Shown: positions 27,903-37,423, counted from the stretch's first letter. The stretch: 64,000 nucleotides of DNA from Enterococcus pingfangensis (GCF_005405205.1 NZ_BJDP01000004.1:1-64000); one strand, 5' to 3'. Program-made: numbers and translations. The notes: a model not told the origin generated them from the sequence alone.

Positions 27903-29627
27903 ATGTCTTGGGAACAAGTTTATGAACAATGGATCGATTCAGATAAATTAGATGAAAACATGCGAAAAAAATTACAAGACTTAGGCAAAGACCCTGAGTT
28001 GAAAAAAGATGCATTTTACAAACCATTAGAATTTGGAACCGCGGGAATGCGCGGAATCTTAGGGCCTGGCGTCAATCGAATGAATATTTTTACCGTTCGC
28101 CAAGCAACTGAAGGATTAGCACGTTTTATGGATACGCAAGACCCTGAAACGAAACGTCGCGGAGTGGCAATCGCTTATGATTCACGTCATATGTCGCCAG
28201 AATTTGCCATGGAAGCAGCAAAAACATTGGCAAAACACGACATTCCTTCGTTTGTATTTGAAAGTCTGCGGCCAACGCCAGAATTGTCTTTTGCCGTTCG
28301 TTTTGAAAATGCCTTTACAGGAATTATGATCACTGCATCGCACAACCCTGCGGAATACAACGGCTATAAAGTATACGGCGAAGATGGCGGGCAAATGCCG
28401 CCTGAAGACGCGGATGCATTGACGAAATTTGTCCGTAATGTGGAAAATCCGTTAGAAGTCGAAGTATTATCAGATGAAGAAGTTGAACATAGCGGCTTGA
28501 TCACTATTATTGGAGCTGAGGTCGATTCCGAATATTTGAAAGAAATCAAATCCGTAACGATTGACCAAGCGCTGATCAATGAAATGGGTAAAGAATTAAA
28601 ACTAGTTTATACACCGTTACATGGGACAGGCAAAATGCTTGGAGAAAAAGCCTTGAAACAGGCCGGCTTTGAAAAATTCATGCTTGTTCCTGAACAAGCA
28701 ATCGCTGACCCAAATTTCTCAACTGTAAAATCACCAAATCCAGAAGAACATTCTGCGTTTGAATATGCGATCAAATTAGGTGAACAAGAAGGTGCAGACT
28801 TATTGATTGCGACAGATCCTGACGCCGATCGTTTGGGTGCGGCCGTTCGTTTGCCGGATGGACGTTATCAAGTTTTAACAGGAAATCAAATCGGTGCTCT
28901 TTTGATTCGTTATATTTTGGAAGCACATAAACAAGCAGGAACTTTACCAGCAAATGCGGTAGTCTTGAAATCGATCGTATCGAGTGAATTAGCGACAACG
29001 ATTGCGGCTAGTTACCATGTGAAGATGGTAGATGTGTTGACCGGCTTTAAATTTATCGCTGAAAAAATTCAACAATATGAAGCGGATCATTCGCAAACAT
29101 TTATGTTTGGTTTTGAAGAAAGCTACGGCTATTTGATCAAATCTTTCGTTCGTGATAAAGATGCGATCCAAACCTTAGTCTTATTAGCGGAAGTTGCGGC
29201 TTATTATAAAAAACAAGGTAAAACACTGTATGACGGCCTTCAAGATATTTTTGCAGAGTACGGCTATTACGCAGAAAAAACGATTTCTGTTACATTAAGC
29301 GGTGCTGAAGGTGCTGAACGAATCAAAACGATTATGGAAAACTTACGTAGTGAAGCACCAAAAGCATTCGCTGATGTTGCAGTTACGCTGACGGAAGACT
29401 TCAAAACAGCCAGAGCGATCGCGGCTGATGGCTCTGAAAAGGCAATTGAGATGCCTGCTTCGGATGTCTTGAAATATACGTTGGCTGATGAAACTTGGTT
29501 AGCGATTCGACCTTCTGGGACAGAACCAAAAATCAAATTATATATCGGTGTGAAAGGTGATTCTCACGATACTGCCGCAGAAAAAATTGCGACTTATGAA
29601 GAAGCAATCCGTAAAATCGCCGAGTAA
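27903..29627 (+). CDS. pgcA: Phosphoglucomutase (phosphohexomutase superfamily)
   Basis: Interconverts glucose 6-phosphate and glucose 1-phosphate, feeding GalU. The 574 residues show the phosphoserine loop TASHNPAEYNGYKVYG (Ser near 144), the metal-binding loop DPDADR near 304, the sugar-specificity loop FGFEESYG near 400 and the phosphate-binding RPSGTEPKIK near 535. GAGGTG places the ATG at 27903, not the in-frame TTG at 27885. Long PgcA-type, as in Bacillus and Staphylococcus. Confidence 0.95.
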   Translation: MSWEQVYEQWIDSDKLDENMRKKLQDLGKDPELKKDAFYKPLEFGTAGMRGILGPGVNRMNIFTVRQATEGLARFMDTQDPETKRRGVAIAYDSRHMSPEFAMEAAKTLAKHDIPSFVFESLRPTPELSFAVRFENAFTGIMITASHNPAEYNGYKVYGEDGGQMPPEDADALTKFVRNVENPLEVEVLSDEEVEHSGLITIIGAEVDSEYLKEIKSVTIDQALINEMGKELKLVYTPLHGTGKMLGEKALKQAGFEKFMLVPEQAIADPNFSTVKSPNPEEHSAFEYAIKLGEQEGADLLIATDPDADRLGAAVRLPDGRYQVLTGNQIGALLIRYILEAHKQAGTLPANAVVLKSIVSSELATTIAASYHVKMVDVLTGFKFIAEKIQQYEADHSQTFMFGFEESYGYLIKSFVRDKDAIQTLVLLAEVAAYYKKQGKTLYDGLQDIFAEYGYYAEKTISVTLSGAEGAERIKTIMENLRSEAPKAFADVAVTLTEDFKTARAIAADGSEKAIEMPASDVLKYTLADETWLAIRPSGTEPKIKLYIGVKGDSHDTAAEKIATYEEAIRKIAE

Positions 29628-29641
29628 ATGAGGGCTAAAAA

Positions 29642-29929
29642 ATGAAGGAACACGAAGAGTTTCAAGCGGTCAGTCAATTTTTTAAAGTTTTGAGTGATCC
29701 GACACGGTTAAAAATTTTAATGTTTCTGAAAGAAGGCGAACGCAATGTTTCATCGATCAGTGACACGTTAGCGATGGAACAATCCGCTGTTTCTCATCAA
29801 TTGCGACTATTACGCGACAATCGGTTAGTAAAAGCACGCCGTGATGGCAAGGCGATGCTATATAGTTTGGATGATCAGCATGTCTTAGATGTTTTAGAAC
29901 AAACCTTCCGTCATGTCTTACACCAATAA
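29642..29929 (+). CDS. ArsR-family metal sensor, CzrA-like
   Basis: 95-residue winged-helix repressor. The recognition helix is in MEQSAVSHQLRLLRDNRLVK (about 46-65). It lacks the cysteine CxC box of arsenic or cadmium sensors, but its last helix has Asp, His two residues later, and two further His at +13 and +16 (DQHVLDVLEQTFRHVLH), the exact spacing of the alpha-5 Zn/Co site of CzrA-type sensors. It follows pgcA by 14 bases and may be cotranscribed. No cation-diffusion exporter or other likely target is adjacent, so the regulated gene must lie elsewhere. Confidence 0.85.
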   Translation: MKEHEEFQAVSQFFKVLSDPTRLKILMFLKEGERNVSSISDTLAMEQSAVSHQLRLLRDNRLVKARRDGKAMLYSLDDQHVLDVLEQTFRHVLHQ

Positions 29930-29970
29930 AAAAGAGCTTTTCCAAATTTTTTGGAAAAGCTCTTTTTTTT
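29928..29970 (+). terminator. Terminator after the arsR-type gene
   Basis: Long stem AAAGAGCTTTTCC/GGAAAAGCTCTTT with a T-run, starting at the stop codon. Confidence 0.93.
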
Positions 29971-30056
29971 TATGAGAATTTTGTTATACTGGTAGCTAAC
30001 TATTAGAGAATGATGAAATTACTTTTAATAATAATGCAATTTAACGGAGGCGGATT

Positions 30057-31346
30057 ATGGAAAAAGCAGTCAAGGTGGGTCTATTAGGATTAGGTGTGGT
30101 AGGTACCGGCGTCTTAGAAATTCTAGCAGATCACCAAGAAAAAATTCAAAAAAGTATTGGTGGCTCCTTGGTTGTAACGAAAGCTTTGATTCGACCAGGA
30201 GAAGATAAAAGTCAGTTAGCTAAAAAATATGATTTAGAATTAGTCACTGAGCTAGAGGCGATTTTGAATGATCCGGAAATTTCAATCGTTGTAGAAGTAA
30301 TGGGACGGATCGAACCGGCCAAGACTTTCATCACAAACGCACTCTTAGCCGGCAAACACGTCGTGACTGCCAACAAAGATTTAATGGCTCAGTATGGCAG
30401 CGGATTGGTTGATCTAGCACGTGATCAACAGCGAAATCTATATTATGAAGCCAGCGTGGCAGGCGGGATCCCGATTTTACGGACGATTGCCAATAGCTTA
30501 GCGGCAGATGATATTACAGAAGTCTTAGGGATCGTCAACGGCACGACCAACTATATGTTGACTAAAATGGTGCAAGAACATCGAACGTATGAAGAAACAC
30601 TGAAGGAAGCTCAAGAACTTGGCTTTGCGGAAAGTGATCCGACAAATGATGTTGACGGGATCGATGCCGCTTATAAAATGGTCATTTTAAGTAAATTTGC
30701 TTTTGGGATGACGGTAGCGATGGATCAAGTCAAGATCAAAGGAATCCGCGGGTTAGCGGCAGAAGATGTTGCGATGGCTGACCGGCTGGGTTACACCGTT
30801 AAATTGATTGGGTCAACGATCAAAAAAGACGATACGATCTCTGTTGAAGTTGGTCCTGTACTTGTGGCGCAAAATCATCCGCTAGCTTCGATCCATAACG
30901 AAATGAATGCAGTATTTATCAAAAGTTCAGGGATCGGCGAATCGATGTATTACGGTCCAGGTGCGGGTGCCCGGCCTACAGCGACAAGTATCGTAGCGGA
31001 TCTGATGACGATCGTCAATAAGATGAAAAAAAATACAGTCGGTCATCGGTTCACCGGCTATACACAGCCAACCAAAATCACGCCGCCAAGTGAAAATACC
31101 AGCAAGTATTTCTTATCATTGGAAATGCCGGATGAACCAGGTCAATTTTTAAAACTTGCTGAGATTATGACACAAGCAAAAGTTGGCTTTGAACAAGTTG
31201 TTCAAGAAAAAGGCAACGGAACAAGTGCACGAGTAGTTTTGATTACGCATGAGACATCCGAAACGGAATTAGCAACGATCCAGCAAGGAATCAAAGAAAA
31301 AACGAGTTATAAATTATTGTCATTAATGAAAGTTATGGGGGAATAA
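30057..31346 (+). CDS. hom: Homoserine dehydrogenase
   Basis: Reduces aspartate semialdehyde to homoserine, the branch point to threonine and methionine. The 429 residues show the NAD(P) motif [10 protein letters not shown] (about 9-18), the catalytic region [11 protein letters not shown] near 160 and [13 protein letters not shown] near 192, and a C-terminal ACT domain (about 345-425) for threonine feedback. CGGAGG precedes the ATG. First gene of hom-thrC-thrB. Confidence 0.97.
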   Translation: MEKAVKVGLLGLGVVGTGVLEILADHQEKIQKSIGGSLVVTKALIRPGEDKSQLAKKYDLELVTELEAILNDPEISIVVEVMGRIEPAKTFITNALLAGKHVVTANKDLMAQYGSGLVDLARDQQRNLYYEASVAGGIPILRTIANSLAADDITEVLGIVNGTTNYMLTKMVQEHRTYEETLKEAQELGFAESDPTNDVDGIDAAYKMVILSKFAFGMTVAMDQVKIKGIRGLAAEDVAMADRLGYTVKLIGSTIKKDDTISVEVGPVLVAQNHPLASIHNEMNAVFIKSSGIGESMYYGPGAGARPTATSIVADLMTIVNKMKKNTVGHRFTGYTQPTKITPPSENTSKYFLSLEMPDEPGQFLKLAEIMTQAKVGFEQVVQEKGNGTSARVVLITHETSETELATIQQGIKEKTSYKLLSLMKVMGE

Positions 31347-31348
31347 CG

Positions 31349-32407
31349 ATGTATGAAGGTTTATTAAAACAATATAAAGAATATTTGCCAATCACGGATA
31401 AGACACCGCAAATCGCTTTAGCAGAAGGAAACACACCGCTGATTCCTTTGAAAAATCTATCAAAAGAGTTAGGCATTACTTTATACGGAAAATACGAAGG
31501 ATTAAATCCGACCGGTTCATTTAAGGATCGTGGAATGGTGATGGCTGTCGCTAAAGCAGTGGAAGATGGCGCAAAAGCGATCATCTGTGCTTCAACGGGT
31601 AATACGAGCGCGGCAGCGGCAGCCTATGCCACACGAGCAGGGATCAAAGCTTATGTCGTTATTCCTGACGGGAAAATCGCTTTAGGGAAACTGGCTCAAG
31701 CAATTGCTTATGGTGCGGATATCATCTCGATTCCCGGAAACTTTGATGAAGCATTGAAAGCTGTTCGCGACATTGCTAAAACTGAAGCAGTAGCTTTAGT
31801 CAATTCAGTAAATCCCTATCGATTAGAAGGTCAAAAGACAGCTGCTTTTGAAGTTTGCGAACAATTAGGAAAAGCACCAGACGTGTTGGCGATCCCCGTG
31901 GGTAATGCCGGAAATATTTCTGCTTATTGGAAAGGTTTCAAGGAATGGCACGAGAAAAAAGGAACGGAATTACCACGAATGCATGGTTTTGAAGCAGAAG
32001 GCGCAGCGGCCATTGTGAAAGGCCAAGTCATCGAAGCACCTGAAACAGTCGCGACAGCTATTCGGATCGGGAATCCAGCCAGCTGGAAACTAGCCGAAGC
32101 AGCGCGTGATGAATCAAACGGCTATATCGATTCAGTGACAGATGCAGAAATTTTAAATGCTTATCGTAAAGTCGCCGCTCAAGAGGGTGTTTTTGTTGAA
32201 CCAGGTTCTGCAGCGTCACTAGCAGGAGTGATCCAACACGTGAAAAATGGTCGGATCAAGCCAGGTGAAACCGTTGTGACAGTCTTTACCGGAAATGGCT
32301 TAAAAGATCCTGATACAGCAATCAAAGAAACAGATATCAAAATCAATAAGATGAGCGACGTGGAGGATATGCGCCAACACTTACGTGAAGGAGTGGCGGC
32401 TCTATGA
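31349..32407 (+). CDS. thrC: Threonine synthase
   Basis: PLP enzyme that turns O-phosphohomoserine into threonine. The 352 residues carry the PLP lysine in GSFKDRGM (about 56-63), [14 protein letters not shown] near 80, and the phosphate-binding [14 protein letters not shown] near 187. It is the short form found in Firmicutes. It begins two bases after hom and overlaps thrB by four (ATGA). Confidence 0.97.
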   Translation: MYEGLLKQYKEYLPITDKTPQIALAEGNTPLIPLKNLSKELGITLYGKYEGLNPTGSFKDRGMVMAVAKAVEDGAKAIICASTGNTSAAAAAYATRAGIKAYVVIPDGKIALGKLAQAIAYGADIISIPGNFDEALKAVRDIAKTEAVALVNSVNPYRLEGQKTAAFEVCEQLGKAPDVLAIPVGNAGNISAYWKGFKEWHEKKGTELPRMHGFEAEGAAAIVKGQVIEAPETVATAIRIGNPASWKLAEAARDESNGYIDSVTDAEILNAYRKVAAQEGVFVEPGSAASLAGVIQHVKNGRIKPGETVVTVFTGNGLKDPDTAIKETDIKINKMSDVEDMRQHLREGVAAL

Positions 32408-33267
32408 AAATCCGCGTCCCGGCAACCAGCGCCAATTTAGGTCCTGGCTTTGACTCGTGCGGCATTGCTTTGTCACAATATCTAACAATCGAGATAGGTC
32501 CGGAAACTCGGACCTGGCAGATTGATCATCAATTAGGCAGCAAGATCCCTTCAGATGAAAGAAACTTGTTGATCAAAACTGCTTTAGATCTTGCACCGAA
32601 TTTGAAACCGCACCAGCTTACGATGATTTCAGATATTCCGATTGCACGTGGTTTAGGCAGCAGCTCATCAGTAGTCGTAGCGGGGATCGAATTAGCCAAT
32701 CGTTTAGGAAATCTAGGGATGACGCCACAGCAAAAAGTAGCCTACGCGACAAAAGTCGAAGGTCATCCTGACAATGTGGCGCCAGCGATTTGCGGCGATT
32801 TTGTAGTAGCAAGCTACAACAACGATGAAGTAAATTTTGTGGAGCATACTTTTCCCGATTGTGATGTGATTGCTTTCATCCCAAATCACGAGTTATTGAC
32901 TTCAGAAAGCCGTGCTGTTTTGCCAAACGAAATGTCTTACCGCGATGCGGTGCAAGCTAGTTCAATCGGCAACGTGATGATTGCGGCCATTTTAAACGGC
33001 AATTTGCCGTTAGCTGGTAAAATGATGGAACGCGACATCCTGCATGAAAGTCATCGCCAACACCTTGTTCCGCATCTCAAAAAGATTCGGGCATTTTGTA
33101 AAACATACGGCGGCTATGGCAGTTTTTTAAGCGGTGCTGGACCGACTGTTTTAGTGTTGACACCGCCAGAAAATACTGAAAAATTAGTCGCCGTTTTGCA
33201 AGACTTCGACCCCGAAGCATTGATCGATGTACTTTCAATTGAAAGAGAAGGCGTACAAATATTTTAA
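32404..33267 (+). CDS. thrB: Homoserine kinase
   Basis: GHMP kinase that phosphorylates homoserine. The 287 residues show [14 protein letters not shown] at the start, the ATP loop [15 protein letters not shown] (about 80-94), [13 protein letters not shown] near 117 and [13 protein letters not shown] near 236. Translationally coupled to thrC through ATGA. No terminator follows; the Met T-box leader starts 20 to 30 bases later. Confidence 0.97.
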   Translation: MKIRVPATSANLGPGFDSCGIALSQYLTIEIGPETRTWQIDHQLGSKIPSDERNLLIKTALDLAPNLKPHQLTMISDIPIARGLGSSSSVVVAGIELANRLGNLGMTPQQKVAYATKVEGHPDNVAPAICGDFVVASYNNDEVNFVEHTFPDCDVIAFIPNHELLTSESRAVLPNEMSYRDAVQASSIGNVMIAAILNGNLPLAGKMMERDILHESHRQHLVPHLKKIRAFCKTYGGYGSFLSGAGPTVLVLTPPENTEKLVAVLQDFDPEALIDVLSIEREGVQIF

Positions 33268-33285
33268 TTGCATTGAAGAGAAGAG

Positions 33286-33508
33286 TATAATCAATCGGAC
33301 TTGACAGAGAGCTTCGGAAACTGAGAAGAAGCAGCAGCGATTTGTTAGAAGATGGCCTCGGAGCAATTGTCGATTCGACACGGGAACGCCCGTTACAGCA
33401 GTTCGTAGCAATACGACGAAAGTTCAGTCTTGTAAGAGACTGATAAACTAAGGTGGTACCACGGAACTCCCGTCCTTTCATAGCTGAAAGGATGGGAGTT
33501 TTTTTGCG
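33286..33508 (+). promoter_or_regulatory. Methionine T-box leader ahead of metA
   Basis: A -10 TATAAT (33286-33291) leads into a T-box RNA. AATCG near 33291-33295 can pair with CGATT near 33372 at the base of stem I. ATG at 33352-33354 sits at the specifier position, aligned on the GAGCAATT that follows it, as in the Bacillus glyQS leader. The T-box AAGGTGGTACCACGG is at 33450-33464. A terminator stem ACTCCCGTCCTTTCA/TGAAAGGATGGGAGT with a T-run ends at about 33508. Uncharged tRNA-Met would let transcription into metA. Confidence 0.9.
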
Positions 33509-33759
33509 TTGAGATGACTCCGGAAAAAAAGTTTAAAACAAAAAACTATTTAGTTGATTGATCCAGTCAATTGATCGAGATACATATAAAATTTGGAGGT
33601 TGTGACAGAAGGCAAGAAGGCAGCTTCAAGAAATACGACTTATCGTCAAAGAAGCCGAAGCACCGTTTATGCGAAAAAGGCGAGGAGACAAGATTTTTAT
33701 CACATCACCAGAAGTCAGTTTTATTTTTGAATTAAAAAAGCCAAATGAGGAGGAAAATA
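33509..33759 (+). other. Region between Met T-box and the small ORF
   Basis: 251 bases inside the T-box-controlled transcript. One frame is open from 33606 to 33770 and reads like protein (QLQEIRLIVKEAEAPFMRKR, then GDKIFITSPEVSFIFELKK), but it begins after a TGA and has no proper start before the ATG at 33666. GGAGG and a GTG at 33602 lie in another frame. It may be a decayed or frameshifted small gene. Confidence 0.35.
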
Positions 33760-34032
33760 ATGGAAATTGAAACGAACTATTTGGATTATAGAAATTATCC
33801 AGACAATAAAAAATTAAACGTACTGTCAAACACGATCGATGATCATAAATCTGCAGCTGAAGTGGAAAATTATTTAAAGTGGAATATTGTCAGTGATTGG
33901 CAGAGTCGCCAACAATTGAAGTGTTGCACCAAATCAGAAATTTCCTTGTTCGTCGGTCTGGAAAAAACAGAACGATGTACGTCGTTTTTAGTAAGTAGTC
34001 TAAGGGGGGATGTCTTATGCCGATTCGCTTAG
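33760..34032 (+). CDS. Small hypothetical protein before metA
   Basis: 90 residues from an ATG with a near-perfect Shine-Dalgarno site (GAGGAGG about eight bases upstream). The N-terminal half (METNYLD-like: MEIETNYLDYRNYPDN and following) is hydrophilic and charged. The last 30 or so residues overlap the metA leader and start and look less natural. No membrane segment. It contains three Cys (CC and C). I do not recognise the family. It is cotranscribed with metA under the Met T-box and overlaps it by 16 bases. It could be a leader ORF or a truncated gene. Confidence 0.45.
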   Translation: MEIETNYLDYRNYPDNKKLNVLSNTIDDHKSAAEVENYLKWNIVSDWQSRQQLKCCTKSEISLFVGLEKTERCTSFLVSSLRGDVLCRFA

Positions 34033-34946
34033 AGCCTGATTTTCCGGCAAAAGCCATTTTAGAGTCCGAGGACATTTTTGCGATTGCTGATTCTCGCGCG
34101 AAACACCAAGACATCCGTCCGTTAAAGTTATTGATTCTCAATCTGATGCCAAATAAAATTGACACAGAGATCCATCTACTGCGTTTGATCAGTCAAAGTC
34201 CGCTGCAGATCGATGTGAATTTTTTGAAAATTGCTAGCCATGAACATAAGCATACGAGCAAGAACCATCTAGACGAATTTTATTTGGATTTTTCTCGGGT
34301 AAAAGAGACTTGTTATGACGGGTTGATCATTACCGGCGCACCAGTCGAGCAGCTGGCGTTTGAAGACGTCGATTACTGGCCGGAATTAGTAGAGATCATG
34401 GAATGGAGCCAATCGTCAGTGACTTCTGTCGTCCACATTTGCTGGGGAGCACAAGCCGGATTGTATCACCATTTTGGGGTTGATAAAGTTGCGTTTAAAG
34501 AAAAACTTTTCGGGATATATAAACAAGCTATCGAACATCAATTTCGCTTGTTCAGAGGTTTTGATGATCGTTTCTGGATGCCGCAATCACGTTATACGGG
34601 GATTGATGAAGAACAAGTTCGTCAGAAGAAGATCCGAGTGATCGCTAAAGATGAAACGGGTCAGTCGACGATTTTGATTTCTGAAGATGAACATGATGTT
34701 TTCTTGATGGGACATTTTGAATATGGTACCGATACTTTAGAAAAAGAATACTTGCGCGATCGCGAGCGGGGAATAGCGACTGCTGAACCAAAAAATTATT
34801 ACGAGGACGGGAACATCCATAATTCTTGGCGGGCACAAGCGCATTTGTTTTATCATAACTGGCTAAATGATGTGTATCAACTCACGCCTTATCACTTAGA
34901 AGAGATTCGACAATTGCAAAAAGAAAGAAAGCTGAGATCGATTTGA
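34017..34946 (+). CDS. metA: Homoserine O-acetyltransferase (MetA family)
   Basis: First committed step of methionine synthesis. The 309 residues carry the catalytic Cys142 in HICWGAQAGL, His and Glu of the triad near 235-237 (GHFEYG), and Lys46 in NLMPNKIDTE. Residue 111 is Glu (TGAPVEQLAF); work on this family ties Glu111 to acetyl-CoA use and Gly to succinyl-CoA, so acetyltransferase is the better name. GGGGGG-type Shine-Dalgarno site before the ATG. Regulated by the Met T-box. Its last codons form half of a terminator hairpin. Confidence 0.93.
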   Translation: MPIRLEPDFPAKAILESEDIFAIADSRAKHQDIRPLKLLILNLMPNKIDTEIHLLRLISQSPLQIDVNFLKIASHEHKHTSKNHLDEFYLDFSRVKETCYDGLIITGAPVEQLAFEDVDYWPELVEIMEWSQSSVTSVVHICWGAQAGLYHHFGVDKVAFKEKLFGIYKQAIEHQFRLFRGFDDRFWMPQSRYTGIDEEQVRQKKIRVIAKDETGQSTILISEDEHDVFLMGHFEYGTDTLEKEYLRDRERGIATAEPKNYYEDGNIHNSWRAQAHLFYHNWLNDVYQLTPYHLEEIRQLQKERKLRSI

Positions 34947-34958
34947 TCTCAGCTTTCT
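34926..34958. terminator. Bidirectional terminator overlapping two gene ends
   Basis: Perfect 14-pair stem (34926-34939 with 34945-34958, AGAAAGCTGAGATC on the left). It contains the stop codons of metA and of the convergent PPDK-regulator gene, which end only two bases apart. Confidence 0.85.
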
Positions 34959-35803
34959 TCTTCCATAAAGTAATAACTATGGTCTTCTAAGTCTAAGGCA
35001 CTCATAATCATCGCCGCTGTTTCTTCAATGGAAAGAGTCGCCACGTTGATGATCTCACAACCTAACTTATGATAAAGCTCATGGGCAAATTTTAATTCTG
35101 CTTGGATTTTTTCTCGATCTGAATAAGCCGTTTCGGGATTTAAACCATAAGCACGCATCCGTTCTTTGCGAATTCCGATCAAAACTTCGGGATCATTGGT
35201 CAAGCCAACGATTTTTTTAGGATCGATTTCAAACAATTGTTTTGGGATATGAGCTTGAGGGATCAATGGCAAGTTGGCAACTTTCAAGTTTTTGTTGGCT
35301 AAGTACAGGCTCAAAGGTGTTTTTGACGTTCTGGAAACACCCAACAAGACAACGTCAGCTTCCAAAAAGCCGCGGGGATCTTTGCCATCATCATATTTGA
35401 CCGCAAATTCCATCGCTTTGATGCGTTTGAAATAATTATCATTCAAATGGTGCAATGCCCCGCGTTCGCCGGTCGGTTCAAGCTGGGCTCGTTTTCCTAT
35501 TTCACTAACAACAGGATTTAATAGATCCATTGTAAACAGCTCTTCATTATCAGAAAAATCTTTAGCAATTTTAGCTAAGTCGGGGTCGATCAATGTATAA
35601 ATGATCATGCCGTTTTCAGCTTTGGCATCATTCAATGCTTTCATCAATAATTCTTCCGTATGCACAAAGGTCCGGCGGAAGAGACAAAATTCCACAGTTG
35701 GATACTGCGCCATTGAGGCTTGAGCTAATTTTGAAGCAGTTTCTCCTGCAGAATCGGAGATGATAAAAATAGTGACTACTTCGTTTTGTTTTTCGCTATC
35801 CAT
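34949..35803 (-). CDS. PPDK regulatory protein, paralogue 1 (DUF299)
   Basis: Bifunctional ADP-dependent kinase and Pi-dependent pyrophosphorylase family acting on pyruvate, phosphate dikinase. The 284 residues have the N-terminal FIISDSAGETA, the AMEFAVKYDDGKDPRGFLEAD block near 131 and the P-loop GVSRTSKTPLSLYLANK near 156. It is clearly similar to the second copy at 58770-59582 (shared FAVKYDDGKD, SRTSKTPLS and VANLPLIP blocks). No PPDK gene is in the window. It is divergent from the Fur-family gene. Confidence 0.9.
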   Translation of the reverse strand: MDSEKQNEVVTIFIISDSAGETASKLAQASMAQYPTVEFCLFRRTFVHTEELLMKALNDAKAENGMIIYTLIDPDLAKIAKDFSDNEELFTMDLLNPVVSEIGKRAQLEPTGERGALHHLNDNYFKRIKAMEFAVKYDDGKDPRGFLEADVVLLGVSRTSKTPLSLYLANKNLKVANLPLIPQAHIPKQLFEIDPKKIVGLTNDPEVLIGIRKERMRAYGLNPETAYSDREKIQAELKFAHELYHKLGCEIINVATLSIEETAAMIMSALDLEDHSYYFMEEES

Positions 35804-35888
35804 AAAGAAAATCTCCCTTGCAATCAGTGATAATTTATTATACCATACAGTTTATTCGGAATCATTACACTTTGAAATGAGGAATACG

Positions 35889-36326
35889 ATGACTCAGACA
35901 ACGTTATTAGAAAAAGCTATCGCGAAAGTAAAAGAAAATGGCTTTAAGTATACCAAGAAACGTGAAACACTGTTGGATTATTTGATCAAAAGCAATCGTT
36001 ACGTTGCTGCCCGCGAAGTTTATGATTATTTGAATGGACAGTTTCCCGGCCTGAGTTACGATACTGTTTATCGCAATTTAAGAGAATTTTGCGAGATTGG
36101 TTTGATCGAAGATACCGAACTGCAAGGAGAGATGAAATTTCGCTTCAGCTGCAGTGAAAATTTTGAACACCATCATCATTTTATTTGTACGGTCTGCGGG
36201 ATGACAAAAGAGATTCATATGTGCCCAATGAATTTCTTTGAAGAACAGTTGGATGATTGCGAGATCGAAGGCCATCGCTTCGAGTTATATGGGCGATGTG
36301 CGAAGTGTCAAAAAGTTAATGAATAA
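35889..36326 (+). CDS. zur: Fur-family metal regulator, probably Zur
   Basis: 145 residues: winged helix (about 15-85, recognition helix in YDTVYRNLREF) and a dimer domain with the His-rich HHHHFICTVC and a second CAKC, the structural zinc site of the Fur family. Metal specificity cannot be read directly. Zur is preferred because the gene next to the PPDK regulator and rpsU in Enterococcus is, as far as I recall, the zinc regulator. GAGG six bases upstream supports the ATG at 35889. A weak TGATAAT-type dyad lies in the divergent promoter region at about 35827-35842. Confidence 0.78.
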   Translation: MTQTTLLEKAIAKVKENGFKYTKKRETLLDYLIKSNRYVAAREVYDYLNGQFPGLSYDTVYRNLREFCEIGLIEDTELQGEMKFRFSCSENFEHHHHFICTVCGMTKEIHMCPMNFFEEQLDDCEIEGHRFELYGRCAKCQKVNE

Positions 36327-36463
36327 ATTAAAATTAAAATTCTTCAGTACCTTGACTCAAAATAGCCCATTAGCTATAATGACTTATGGACGGTCTTGTT
36401 TATTGAGAGTATCTTTCAATAGCAAAAACGGTTACATTTCAAGCCCGGAGGGAGGGAATTTAT

Positions 36464-36640
36464 ATGTCAAAAACAGTGGTTCGTAAAAATGAATCTCTTG
36501 ACGATGCTCTTCGTCGCTTCAAACGTTCCGTTTCAAAAGCAGGGACTCTGCAAGAATCTCGCAAACGTGAATTTTATGAAAAACCAAGTGTGAAACGTAA
36601 GAAAAAATCAGAAGCAGCTAGAAAACGTAAGAAATTCTAG
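36464..36640 (+). CDS. rpsU: 30S ribosomal protein S21
   Basis: 58-residue basic protein: [19 protein letters not shown] at the start, then [11 protein letters not shown] and a Lys/Arg-rich tail ending KRKKF. Classic S21. GGAGGGAGGG lies before the ATG at 36464. It begins the conserved rpsU-yqeY-phoH block and is 20 bases before yqeY. Confidence 0.96.
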   Translation: MSKTVVRKNESLDDALRRFKRSVSKAGTLQESRKREFYEKPSVKRKKKSEAARKRKKF

Positions 36641-36660
36641 TCTGTGAACGGAGTGATTCG

Positions 36661-37107
36661 ATGTCACTACTTACTACCTTGAATGAAGACATGAAGCAAG
36701 CGATGCGAGCAAAAGACAAAGAGACTTTGCAAGTGATCCGGATGCTGAAAGCTTCGATTCAAAATGAGCAAATAAAAAATGGTCAGGATTTAAATGAGGA
36801 AGAAGAGTTGACTGTCTTATCTCGCGAGATGAAACAACGTCGAGATTCTTTAACCGAGTTTGAAAAGGCTGATCGCGCCGATTTGGCTGATAAAGTCAAA
36901 AAGGAAATCGTAGTTGTTGAAAAATATTTGCCGGCTCAACTTTCCGAAGAAGAGATCCGCGCAATCGTTACAGAAGCAATTACAACAACAGGAGCCGCTT
37001 CACCAAAAGAATTTGGTAAAGTGATGGGTGCAGTGATGCCGAAAGTCAAAGGCAAAGCCGATGGCAATCAAGTCAATGCAATCGTCAAAGAGCTTCTGAA
37101 CAATTAA
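36661..37107 (+). CDS. yqeY: YqeY/GatB-like protein
   Basis: 148 residues of the YqeY family, related to the C-terminal tRNA-binding tail of GatB. Conserved stretches: [20 protein letters not shown] near 11, [14 protein letters not shown] near 83 and [17 protein letters not shown] near 119. Role unclear; proposed to bind tRNA. Cotranscribed with rpsU, then a terminator. Confidence 0.93.
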   Translation: MSLLTTLNEDMKQAMRAKDKETLQVIRMLKASIQNEQIKNGQDLNEEEELTVLSREMKQRRDSLTEFEKADRADLADKVKKEIVVVEKYLPAQLSEEEIRAIVTEAITTTGAASPKEFGKVMGAVMPKVKGKADGNQVNAIVKELLNN

Positions 37108-37116
37108 GCAGTAATG

Positions 37117-37148
37117 AAAGTCGAGAGAATTTTCTCTCGACTTTTTTT
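37117..37148 (+). terminator. Terminator after yqeY
   Basis: Stem AAAGTCGAGAGA/TCTCTCGACTTT with a T-run. Confidence 0.92.
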
Positions 37149-37423
37149 GTGAGGATTACATAGTTCAGCATTTACTAACAGCAGAGGCTGCAAGCCAGAT
37201 GTATCTGCTAGAAAACAAAGTAAAAATAGAAAAGACTGCTCCAACAAAAACATCCGTGCTTTGAAATTAGGAAAATGAACCAGTAAACGATGGAACTTCT
37301 GCCAGCAGGATCGCTTCTTTTTTAGCGGCAGTTTCTTTTGATTTTTTATGAAAGTTTAGACAATTTTGCTTTTATTTAGAGTGTGGTATTATAAGATGGA
37401 ATGATTTACGAAGGGATGAACGC
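37149..37423 (+). promoter_or_regulatory. phoH upstream region and promoter
   Basis: TTGCTT (37366-37371) and TTATAA (37389-37394) are 17 bases apart and form a likely promoter for the phoH operon. The left part of the gap has only a loose CTGCC/GGCAG inverted repeat at about 37299-37331. No gene is seen. Confidence 0.5.

Noticed and set aside
33077-33481. 134-codon minus-strand ORF across thrB end and the T-box
   Set aside because: It runs through a clear structured leader and terminator and has no protein-like features.
35760-35888. Longer N-terminus for the Fur-family gene
   Set aside because: The extra residues lie over the divergent promoter and lack family similarity; GAGG six bases before ATG 35889 decides the start.
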